Positions 6,216-12,392 of a stretch of DNA of 12,392 nt are shown one piece after another. Source of the stretch: an uncultured bacterium (GTDB lineage: Bacteria; Patescibacteriota; Patescibacteriia; UBA1558; GWA2-36-10). The number at the start of each line of letters is the position of its first letter. The stretch's first letter is position 1. The notes beneath the pieces are model-generated. The model saw nothing but the letters and a program-made list of their open reading frames with translations, had not been told where the DNA came from and ran no database searches. The stretch covers positions 1 to 12,392 of the forward strand of contig CALMZN010000040.1 in the NCBI GenBank assembly GCA_937870675.1, written 5' to 3'. A program made the translations under genes and the position numbers.

Positions 6216-7478
6216 TTAAGGTAAGTAGTTTAAAGCATCAACTGGTACGCCATTGAGACGAATTTCCAAATGCAAATGCGGTCCAGTAGACAAGGGGCCT
6301 GCGCCACGAGTGCCAGGCATACCACCAGAATAACCAATGACTTGGCCCTTGGTCACAAACTGCTCTGACTCAACACTAATTTGGTTGACATGACCATAGA
6401 CACTGGACAAGCCATCAGCGTGCACGATCATAATATAACTGTAGCCAGTTTTGCCGCCGTCTTTGACCTTGGCGACATAGCCGGATTGCACGGCTTTGAT
6501 GGGCGTGCCTTGAGCAGTGGCAATATCAATGGCTGGGTGCTCAAATACATAGCGGAAGGGATAATCAGGATCATGAAAGTAAGCAGTGATGGTGCGTGAA
6601 CTTACTGGCCAAGAAAGTCCCGGAGAAGCCGTGTCTTCGCTTTGTTTTTTCTGCAACTCCCGATTTAATTTTTCGCGAGCAATTTTTTCTAAATAGACAA
6701 TATCAGAATTGGCCTGACTTTGTTCGGCCTTGGCTTGCTTCAAGAGCTCTTCAAATTTGGACTGCTGTCCTTGAGTTAATTTAACTAATTGGGCTTTGGT
6801 ATTTTTTTGCTCGTCTAGTGTCCCCTTTTTGTTGTCTAAAATATTTTTTAAAGCATCCAGCTCAGTGCGGTTGTTTTCTAAATCAGTTTGGTCATTGACC
6901 ATGGCCATTTTAACGGTCTTCAGATCATTGACCTGCAACACTACCAGATCTTGCATTTTTTCTAACTGATCAATCTGATTCATAAAATCACTGAAATTTT
7001 CATTGATCACCAAAATCTCCAATAAACTACTCTGCTGTTGTTCTTGGTGCAGAGAACGCAGTATTTCAGCCACATTTTCTTTGAGGTCAGCAATCTCCCG
7101 CTCTTTGGCTTGAATTTTTAGCTCAGTATTTTCGATTTTCAAGTTAACTGTTTCTATTTCTAGTCCAGCGGCCTTGATTTCCAAATTAATCTTGGCAATA
7201 TTGGAATTTAAAACACTTAGCTGGGCTGATAATTCACCGATTTCATCTTTTTTGGCGGCTACATTTTTTTCATAAATGGTCATTTGCTTTTTAAGCTCAT
7301 CAATTTGCGCTCTTTTGTCATTTATGTCTTGGTTGATCTGCCAACTATCTATTTTGTCCAGATTGTCCAAAGTGTACTCGACAGCATAAATGTGGTGCAC
7401 AAACAAAAACAAGCCCAAAAAGCTTAAGGAAGCAAAAAACATGGTTAATTTTTTTTGTTTTGGTGTTTTGACAAGCAT
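6216..7478 (-). CDS. Secreted M23 metallopeptidase with coiled coil (EnvC/PcsB-like)
   Basis: A zinc peptidase predicted to cut peptidoglycan cross-bridges outside the membrane. The chosen ATG at 7478 gives 420 residues; a TTG at 7490 would add four. Residue numbers below use the longer form. A basic start followed by a hydrophobic stretch and a likely signal-peptidase site after IYA (about residue 36) mark export. Residues about 50-280 are a long heptad-rich coiled coil, as in EnvC and PcsB, where it links the enzyme to the division machinery. The C-terminal LytM domain (about 290-424) has every key residue: zinc ligands H318 and D322 in HPAID and H407, and catalytic H367 (YGH) and H405 in GPHLHLEIR. 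It should therefore be an active enzyme and not a degenerate activator. It has its own promoter, 49 bases or more from gltX. A link with FtsQ in division is inference from family. Confidence 0.9.
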   Translation of the reverse strand: MLVKTPKQKKLTMFFASLSFLGLFLFVHHIYAVEYTLDNLDKIDSWQINQDINDKRAQIDELKKQMTIYEKNVAAKKDEIGELSAQLSVLNSNIAKINLEIKAAGLEIETVNLKIENTELKIQAKEREIADLKENVAEILRSLHQEQQQSSLLEILVINENFSDFMNQIDQLEKMQDLVVLQVNDLKTVKMAMVNDQTDLENNRTELDALKNILDNKKGTLDEQKNTKAQLVKLTQGQQSKFEELLKQAKAEQSQANSDIVYLEKIAREKLNRELQKKQSEDTASPGLSWPVSSRTITAYFHDPDYPFRYVFEHPAIDIATAQGTPIKAVQSGYVAKVKDGGKTGYSYIMIVHADGLSSVYGHVNQISVESEQFVTKGQVIGYSGGMPGTRGAGPLSTGPHLHLEIRLNGVPVDALNYLP

Positions 7479-7500
7479 TAAAATTAGCAATAACTATTAT

Positions 7501-7529
7501 ATTATATCACAATTTTAGCTATTTGGCAA
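7501..7529 (-). promoter_or_regulatory. Predicted promoter of the M23 peptidase gene
   Basis: On the minus strand: -35 TTGCCA (7529-7524), a 17-base spacer ending in an extended -10 TGA, and -10 TATAAT (7506-7501). A second overlapping TATAAT covers 7501-7496. The first predicts a leader of about 16 bases to the ATG at 7478; the second would start at the alternative TTG at 7490. No Shine-Dalgarno site is visible. Confidence 0.7.
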
Positions 7530-7539
7530 GAATAATATT

Positions 7540-9021
7540 TTACATCTTCCCAATCCCCAAACTAATTCTCTTTAAACTCTCCTCTTTGCCCAAAAATTCT
7601 AGGAGCTCCACAGGTGACGGACTTTTGTCTAGACCTGACAAAGCAAAACGGATTGGCCAGAAAACATCGCCCGAAGTCAAATTATTTTTTGCGACAATAT
7701 CTTGCAGTAATTTATTGAGCCCTTCATTTTTCCATTGTTTAGCCGAAGCGCTATTTAGAGCGTCATAAGCCAATTGCAGACCCAGCTTGGTATTTTGCGC
7801 CGTGCTTTTTTTGAAAATTAATTTACTGGCTTCATATTTTGGCAATTGCCACAAAAATTTTGACAACTCAGTTAACTCGCTTAGTTTATTAATACGGCTA
7901 CCAAATAGTTTCAAAACGGCTTCGGCTTTGTCTTTGTTTTGGGGCAAATAAGTGGCTGATAAAGCAACTAAATTTTTATATTCTTTTCCTTGTCCAGTCA
8001 ATATTTTTCTAATATACTCAGCATTGAACCAGTCCAATTTTTGGTAATCAAATATAGCGCCGGATTTATTTATTTTTTCCAAAGAAAAGGATTCAATTAA
8101 TTCGCTTAAGGAAAAAATTTCTTGTTCAGTGCCAGGGTTCCAGCCCAAAAGCGCTACATAATTGAGCAGGGCTTGTGGTAAATATCCTTTGGTCAGAAAA
8201 TCCTCGGCCGCCACATCACCCTGTCTTTTGGACAACTTACTGCGATCAGGATTCAAAAGTAACGGCAAGTGCACAAACTCTGGCATTTGGTAATTTAGGG
8301 CTTGATATAATAAGACATGCTTTGGTGTTGACGGCAACCATTCCTCTCCTCTGATAACCTGCGTGATTTTCATATCATGATCATCAATCACGTTGGCCAA
8401 GTGATAGGTCGGAAAACCATCGGATTTCAAAATAACAAAGTCATCCAAATCATCGCTTTTGACCGTAATTTGACCGTATATTTTGTCCTCAAAAGTGACT
8501 TTGGTGTCAGGCAAAGCTTTATACCTAATCACAGCTTTATGGCCCATTTTGAGGCGTTTGGAGGCCTCTGACGGCTCAATATTGCGACAAAAACCATCAT
8601 ATTTGGGTATTTGCTTGTCAGCCCTTTGTTTAGAGCGCAACTCCCCTATTCTGGTCGCCGAACAAAAGCAATAATAGGCCTTATTTTCAGTCACTAATTG
8701 TTGAGCAATTTTTTGGTAATAAGCTATTTTTTCCGATTGAATATAGGGACCATATTTACCGCGACTGCTTATTTTGTCATTCGACATCACAAGACCCTCA
8801 TCAGGAGTGAGACCAAAATTATTTAAGGCCTCGACGAGTTTTTCAGCAGCGCCCGGGACCAATCTTTCTTGGTCAGTGTCTTCTAAGCGTAAAATAAAAA
8901 CACCTTTATTTTTTTTGGCTAGCAAATAAGAATACAGAGCAGTTCTTAGGCCCCCGATATGCAGATAGCCGGTAGGGCTAGGCGCAAATCTAGTGCGAAT
9001 ATTATTTTTGGGTTTTGGCAT
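7540..9021 (-). CDS. gltX: Glutamyl-tRNA synthetase
   Basis: Class I synthetase charging tRNA-Glu with glutamate; 493 residues, normal for the family. The Rossmann-fold core opens with RFAPSPTGYLHIGGLRTAL (11-29), containing the HIGH-type signature HIGG (21-24), and LRLEDTD (44-50). A zinc-binding insertion is intact: C118 and C120 in CFCSA, Y141 and C145 in YDGFC. The KMSKS loop is KLSKR (262-266), followed by GWNPGTEQEIFSL and the helical anticodon-binding domain (about 330-493). It ends with the usual SPSPVELLEFLGKE segment. If the genome lacks glnS, this enzyme would also mischarge tRNA-Gln for GatCAB repair; this is an inference not visible here. The ATG at 9021 lies inside the last codons of the upstream glycosyltransferase gene (20-base overlap), so the genes are co-transcribed. 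A TATAAT at 9043-9038 on the minus strand may add an internal promoter. Confidence 0.97.
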   Translation of the reverse strand: MPKPKNNIRTRFAPSPTGYLHIGGLRTALYSYLLAKKNKGVFILRLEDTDQERLVPGAAEKLVEALNNFGLTPDEGLVMSNDKISSRGKYGPYIQSEKIAYYQKIAQQLVTENKAYYCFCSATRIGELRSKQRADKQIPKYDGFCRNIEPSEASKRLKMGHKAVIRYKALPDTKVTFEDKIYGQITVKSDDLDDFVILKSDGFPTYHLANVIDDHDMKITQVIRGEEWLPSTPKHVLLYQALNYQMPEFVHLPLLLNPDRSKLSKRQGDVAAEDFLTKGYLPQALLNYVALLGWNPGTEQEIFSLSELIESFSLEKINKSGAIFDYQKLDWFNAEYIRKILTGQGKEYKNLVALSATYLPQNKDKAEAVLKLFGSRINKLSELTELSKFLWQLPKYEASKLIFKKSTAQNTKLGLQLAYDALNSASAKQWKNEGLNKLLQDIVAKNNLTSGDVFWPIRFALSGLDKSPSPVELLEFLGKEESLKRISLGIGKM

Positions 9022-9739
9022 ATTTATATTTTAAAACATTATAATAAAAAACAAAAATCGAGCGATAAATTCTTTTTATTCTTCTTGGCTGTTTCATCAG
9101 GCGCCAGAGCCATTCCCAGCCCAAGGTGCGCATAATTTTTGGCGCTCGCGGGAGAGCGCCTGACAAGAAATCAACGGCTCCGCCTACTCCGACCGCCAAG
9201 CGGACGCTCGACATTTTACTCAAATTTTCATAGAGCCACAGATCTTGTTTGGGCGCGCCCATAGTGGCTAAGATGATGGTCGGTTTGTACATATTGGCTA
9301 GCAGGACACTATTATTTTCATCACCTATTTTGAAACGCAATTTGGGAAATCTTTGTTCTAAAACTGGTCTTAGTTTTTTTTCATCAGTCAAACCCTGGCT
9401 ATAAAGACAAAATAATACTTTGGATTCATTGAAAATAGCCAAATCAATTAGTTTGTAAATCAATTTGGCGCCAGTCAGCCGGTCATCAATGGAAATATCA
9501 TGACCCATAAATTGTAGGGCGTGGATTATGCCAGTGCCATCAATAGTGGACAAACTAGCTTCGTTTATAATCTGGGCGAACAAATTATTTTTTTTGGCTG
9601 TCAAAATAAATTCGGGATTGACAGTGACAATTTGGTGCTGGGTATCAGAGCTTAAAAAAGATTGTAAAAGCTCCCGCAATTTTAAATCAGGAATTTTTTG
9701 AACCTTGATATTAAAAAGTTGGTAGTCAACTACATTCAT
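9002..9739 (-). CDS. WecG/TagA/CpsF family glycosyltransferase (GT26)
   Basis: A 245-residue membrane-associated transferase of the family that adds the second sugar (ManNAc, ManNAcA or similar) to an undecaprenyl-linked GlcNAc during wall teichoic acid, common antigen or capsule synthesis. Family motifs appear in order: TVNPEF (39-44), the catalytic-type aspartate in IDGTGI (66-71, D67), DDRLTG (85-90), GAPKQDLW (161-168), GVGGAVDFLSG (184-194) and RAP (198-200). They are followed by the GWEWLWRL...PRRIKR segment (207-223) and a basic, partly hydrophobic tail that probably docks to the membrane. The exact sugar is not readable. Its start shares the ATGA overlap with the stop of the ligT-like gene, and its end overlaps gltX by 20 bases. 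It therefore sits in the middle of a tightly coupled three-gene operon with unrelated partners. Confidence 0.93.
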   Translation of the reverse strand: MNVVDYQLFNIKVQKIPDLKLRELLQSFLSSDTQHQIVTVNPEFILTAKKNNLFAQIINEASLSTIDGTGIIHALQFMGHDISIDDRLTGAKLIYKLIDLAIFNESKVLFCLYSQGLTDEKKLRPVLEQRFPKLRFKIGDENNSVLLANMYKPTIILATMGAPKQDLWLYENLSKMSSVRLAVGVGGAVDFLSGALPRAPKIMRTLGWEWLWRLMKQPRRIKRIYRSIFVFYYNVLKYKYAKTQK

Positions 9740-10287
9740 AATTCAAAATCTTGCAAAGTGGTATAAATTGGCCCACGAGGAGTTAGCTCGCTTTGCATCA
9801 AACTAAAATAACTAGCCGAAAAAAAGTTGTTTGTTTTCCAGTCAGTCAAAGGCGCCAGCTCAGCCACTTCCACTCTTTTTTTTATTCTGGCTAGGGTCAG
9901 GTGTGGATTAAATTTTCGACTTTCTAGGTGGGCAAGTCCAGCCGAAAATAAAGCTTGTTCAATAGCGTTGTAAAGATTGGATAATTCTTGGTTTTCTTGC
10001 AGGCGCATAGAAATTACCTCGGGATGATTTAAGGGTGTCACTATGGCCTGCTCCAAAGTCAGATCAAGACCTTGGCCGGTGGTTTTTATGCTTTCTAGAG
10101 TGGAAATAATTTCTGGCAGTTTGTCTAAAGGGATAGCGCTAAAAAATTTTAGGGTAATGTGCATTTGTTCAGGCAAAACCAAGCGCATACTTTCCCAAGG
10201 CAGATCAAGGGTGGTAAATTGCTTGTGGATTTTTTTAGCCAACAATATATCCACTGGCACGCTTATAAACAATCGTAAATATTCCAT
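9736..10287 (-). CDS. thpR: RNA 2',3'-cyclic phosphodiesterase (2H family)
   Basis: A small cytoplasmic enzyme of 183 residues (usual length 175-190) from the ThpR/LigT branch of the 2H phosphoesterases, which opens 2',3'-cyclic phosphate RNA ends. Both signature motifs are intact: H43-I-T45 in QMHITLKFFS and H129-L-T131 in NPHLTLARIK. The N-terminal LRLFISVPV strand and the closing MQSELTPRGPIYTTLQDFEL are as expected for the family. It is the first gene of the minus-strand operon and overlaps the next gene by ATGA. The physiological substrate in bacteria is not established; RNA-end processing is the family-based guess. The ATG at 10287 follows a predicted -10 by six bases, so its mRNA is probably leaderless. 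The symbol is by family only. Confidence 0.92.
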   Translation of the reverse strand: MEYLRLFISVPVDILLAKKIHKQFTTLDLPWESMRLVLPEQMHITLKFFSAIPLDKLPEIISTLESIKTTGQGLDLTLEQAIVTPLNHPEVISMRLQENQELSNLYNAIEQALFSAGLAHLESRKFNPHLTLARIKKRVEVAELAPLTDWKTNNFFSASYFSLMQSELTPRGPIYTTLQDFEL

Positions 10288-10293
10288 AATCCT

Positions 10294-10322
10294 ATTTTAA
10301 CCTAAAATAAGCCAAAAATCAA
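10294..10322 (-). promoter_or_regulatory. Predicted promoter of the thpR-GT26-gltX operon (leaderless)
   Basis: Minus strand: -35 TTGATT (10322-10317), an exact 17-base spacer, and -10 TAAAAT (10299-10294), then AGGATT and the ATG at 10287. The predicted transcription start falls at the start codon. AGGA in the gap is too close to the ATG to act as a ribosome-binding site. It is back to back with the promoter of the gene at 10366 in a 78-base divergent region. Confidence 0.65.
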
Positions 10323-10330
10323 ACATTTAT

Positions 10331-10359
10331 TTGGTGATATTAGCTTTTTTTGCTATAAT
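10331..10359 (+). promoter_or_regulatory. Predicted promoter of the secreted repeat protein (leaderless)
   Basis: Extended -10 TGC-TATAAT (10351-10359) lies exactly six bases before the ATG at 10366. The -35 is weak (TTGGTG at 10331-10336, 17-base spacer), which is usual for extended -10 promoters. The message would carry no 5' leader. Confidence 0.65.
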
Positions 10360-10365
10360 AAACCA

Positions 10366-11826
10366 ATGAAAAATATAAAGAAAAATATCAGTAAAATATT
10401 GGGCTTAATTGGTTTATTGGCTATGATTTTTGTGTCCGTTCCAGTTCAGGCGCAAGTTGATAGCAACAAGGCAGATTTTGACTATAATGTGATAATTTCT
10501 GATGAAGAAGCTCAAGATTTTAATGCCATGACCTTGGCTCAAATTCAAGAATTTTTGCGGTCAAAAAATAGTTATTTGCAAAATTATTTTTTTACTGGCT
10601 ACAACCCCGGACCTGGTGAGTTGATAACTATGGATGAAAATTTACGCCTAGCTTATACTAGGGCTAGATCGGCCGCTGAAATTATTTACAACGCCTCTAT
10701 TGAAGCCAAAATAAACCCCAAATTTATTATTACTACTTTGCAAAAAGAGCAAGGAGTAATTGAAAAAGCCGATTTTGATCAAAGGGCCTTGGATTATGCT
10801 GCGGGCTATTATTGTTTTGATGGACAGGCCTGCAATCCGCAATGGCAAGGATTTGGCAAGCAAGTTCGCGCGGCCGCTTTGCAGTTTAGGGACTACATTG
10901 ATAATATTCATACTAGGCCATTTCAGCCAGGTGTGCCATCCAATATCGATGGAAAAATTGTGACCCCAGCCAACCGTATTACAGCCGCCATGTATGTCTA
11001 TACTCCTCACTTGCATGGCAATTTGCTGTTTGCCACTATTTGGGAGAGATATGGCTTTGGAGTGGCCGGTCAAATTATAAAAGGATTGCTTCCTCATGGC
11101 GCAGTAGTACAGGCCAAAACAGGAGATGATACAAAATCAATTTATTTGATCAATAATGGTCAAAAAATGCTTTTTGTTAATAATAATGCTCTGGTCTCTA
11201 GATACAACCCCAAAGATGTGCAGAAAATCAGTCCCGAAGAAATTGCCAAATTCCCCGATGGTCCAGAAATAAAATATCCCAACTATTCTATCTTGGAAAA
11301 TCCTATAGGACAAAGATATTTAATAGATGGTTTGGTCAAAAGATTGATTAGCAACAAAGAAGTATTCAGACAATTGGGCTTTAGCGCAGATGAAGTCGTA
11401 GTTGTAAAACAAAATGATTTGGATGCCATAGCAGATGGTCAGGTGTTGACTGCTGATACCAAATATCCACTAGGAAAATTATTACGCAGTACCAAGACCA
11501 ATGGAGTTTATTATGTGAAAGACAATGTAAAATCACCCATCATTGATCCAATGATCATTACATTGAATTTCCCGACATTAAAAATAACCAACATCTCTGA
11601 AACAATTTTGGAGACTTATAATAATGATTTGCCAGTAATGTTGAAAGATGGCACGCTAGTAAAAATTAAGACCGAAGCCAATGTTTATGTAATTGCTAAT
11701 GGTCAGCGTCGTTGGATTAGTGATGCTGAGACATTTAATAATTTGGGTTATTCTTGGGCAAATATCAAAACTATTTCTGAGCGAATTCTAAATTTGCATG
11801 ACGCTGGCGAAAATCTTAAAATATAA
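10366..11826 (+). CDS. Secreted protein with lysozyme-like domain and four degenerate repeats
   Basis: A 486-residue exported protein I can describe but not name with certainty. A signal peptide covers residues 1-29 (basic start, hydrophobic core, VQA cleavage motif). Residues about 40-235 resemble a conserved module of secreted actinobacterial and CPR proteins: ISDEEAQDFNAMTLAQIQEF (44-63), INPKFIITTLQKEQG (116-130), YAAGYYCFDGQAC (144-156), GFGKQVRAAALQF (162-174) and YVYTPHLHGN (210-219). E128 in LQKEQ is placed like the catalytic glutamate of lysozyme/transglycosylase folds, and C150/C156 could form a disulfide. Residues about 257-480 hold four divergent repeats of about 45-55 residues with the pattern vYyi.nG..r.i...e.f..lGy....v..is. 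The likely role is binding or remodelling peptidoglycan at the cell surface; enzymatic activity is inference. The next gene starts 4 bases after its stop. Confidence 0.8.
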   Translation: MKNIKKNISKILGLIGLLAMIFVSVPVQAQVDSNKADFDYNVIISDEEAQDFNAMTLAQIQEFLRSKNSYLQNYFFTGYNPGPGELITMDENLRLAYTRARSAAEIIYNASIEAKINPKFIITTLQKEQGVIEKADFDQRALDYAAGYYCFDGQACNPQWQGFGKQVRAAALQFRDYIDNIHTRPFQPGVPSNIDGKIVTPANRITAAMYVYTPHLHGNLLFATIWERYGFGVAGQIIKGLLPHGAVVQAKTGDDTKSIYLINNGQKMLFVNNNALVSRYNPKDVQKISPEEIAKFPDGPEIKYPNYSILENPIGQRYLIDGLVKRLISNKEVFRQLGFSADEVVVVKQNDLDAIADGQVLTADTKYPLGKLLRSTKTNGVYYVKDNVKSPIIDPMIITLNFPTLKITNISETILETYNNDLPVMLKDGTLVKIKTEANVYVIANGQRRWISDAETFNNLGYSWANIKTISERILNLHDAGENLKI

Positions 11827-11829
11827 AAA

Positions 11830-12392
11830 ATGATTGTTTTTGCTTGCTTTGTCCCCCATCCACCTTTGCTAATTCCTGAGGTGGGGAAAGACAACATCAA
11901 CCACCTAAAAGAAACTTTGGAGGCCTATCACAATATCGAGGCCGAGCTTTATGCGCGCAAGCCCGATGTTTTGTTGGTGATCTCATCTCATAGCCCAAAT
12001 CATCAGTCATTTAGTATTAACCAACAGCCAAAAATATCTATAAATTTCAAAAGATTCGGTGATCTAGTGACTAAGCTAGAATTTAATAACGACATTGCTT
12101 TAGGCTACAAAATAAAAGAAGCAACTGAAACCGAAATACCTATTATTTTGAGTTCAGAAGAAAATATTGATTATGGCGCTGGAGTGCCCTTGTTTTATTT
12201 AGCTAACCATCTGCCTAATTGCCAGGTTTGCATAGTGCATCCAGCCAAAGAACTTGATTATACTCAACACATCAAATTCGGAGAAATGATAAAGGAACAA
12301 ATAGAAGGATATAGCAAGCGTGTGGCCATTATTGCCGCTGGCGACTTGTCTCATCGTTTGCATCAAGATTCTCCGGCTGGCTATTCTCCGCG
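11830..12392 (+). CDS. Class III extradiol dioxygenase/Memo-like protein, 5' part (cut by window end)
   Basis: The frame opens at ATG 11830 and stays open for 187 codons to the window edge. The start MIVFACFVPHPPLLIPEVG, then VLLVISSHSPN (48-57), YGAGVPLFYLANHLPN (115-130) and IIAAGDLSHRLHQDSPAGY (167-185) match the LigB/Memo superfamily of non-haem iron proteins. H10 and H54 occupy the metal-ligand positions, and H175 in GDLSH is also conserved. The common DHG motif reads DYG here (114-116), so one conserved histidine is replaced. In many genomes such proteins accompany an AMMECR1 domain and a radical SAM protein, with unknown function; whether these follow cannot be seen. It is not expected to degrade aromatics in a minimal organism. 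It starts 4 bases after the preceding stop and is probably co-transcribed with the secreted protein. Confidence 0.85.
   Translation, partial: MIVFACFVPHPPLLIPEVGKDNINHLKETLEAYHNIEAELYARKPDVLLVISSHSPNHQSFSINQQPKISINFKRFGDLVTKLEFNNDIALGYKIKEATETEIPIILSSEENIDYGAGVPLFYLANHLPNCQVCIVHPAKELDYTQHIKFGEMIKEQIEGYSKRVAIIAAGDLSHRLHQDSPAGYSP

Noticed and set aside
10648..11097. A 149-codon open frame on the minus strand inside the secreted-protein gene, and similar shorter frames opposite lysS, serS, gltX and the M23 gene.
   Set aside because: They lie fully opposite well-supported genes, have no recognisable domains and no promoter or start signal of their own.

Overview
The window looks like chromosomal DNA from an ultra-small bacterium of the Candidate Phyla Radiation (Patescibacteria). 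This is inferred from AT-rich coding sequence, very tight gene packing, a near-absence of Shine-Dalgarno sites, and a secreted protein with a domain layout I associate with that group. TGA is used as an ordinary stop (for example in the xer and ligT-like genes), which argues against the UGA=Gly lineages. No phage or plasmid genes, transposase, CRISPR array, rRNA or tRNA gene was seen, so this is mostly housekeeping sequence.

Left part (plus strand, 3-4032): the tail of one family 2 glycosyltransferase overlaps a second complete one, the end of a surface-polysaccharide operon. A promoter then drives lysS and serS (lysyl- and seryl-tRNA synthetases). Directly after the serS stop codon lies a decayed fragment of an alanine racemase gene (alr), of which only two short out-of-frame pieces survive.

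Middle (4033-6215): a cell-division gene of the FtsQ/DivIB type and a Xer-type tyrosine recombinase, each with its own promoter. Between xer and the convergent gene is a 219-base gap. It holds a perfect DnaA box, a promoter, and a GC-rich, almost fully base-paired element that ends in a strong intrinsic terminator. This element is most simply read as an undescribed small RNA of about 135 nt and is the most interesting object here. A REP/MITE-like mobile repeat is the main alternative.

Right-centre (minus strand, 10287 down to 6216): a compact operon of a 2H RNA phosphoesterase (ThpR/LigT), a WecG/TagA/CpsF glycosyltransferase and gltX, with overlapping ends. It is followed by a separately promoted secreted M23 peptidase with a long coiled coil.

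Right end (plus strand, 10366-12392): a secreted protein with a lysozyme-like domain and four degenerate repeats, then the 5' part of a class III extradiol dioxygenase/Memo-like gene cut by the window edge.

Two themes link the genes. One is the cell envelope: glycosyltransferases, FtsQ, the M23 peptidase, the putative muramidase and the lost alr. The other is translation: lysS, serS and gltX. Three promoters (xer, the ligT-like operon, and the secreted protein at 10366) place the -10 hexamer exactly 6 bases before the ATG, which predicts leaderless mRNAs.
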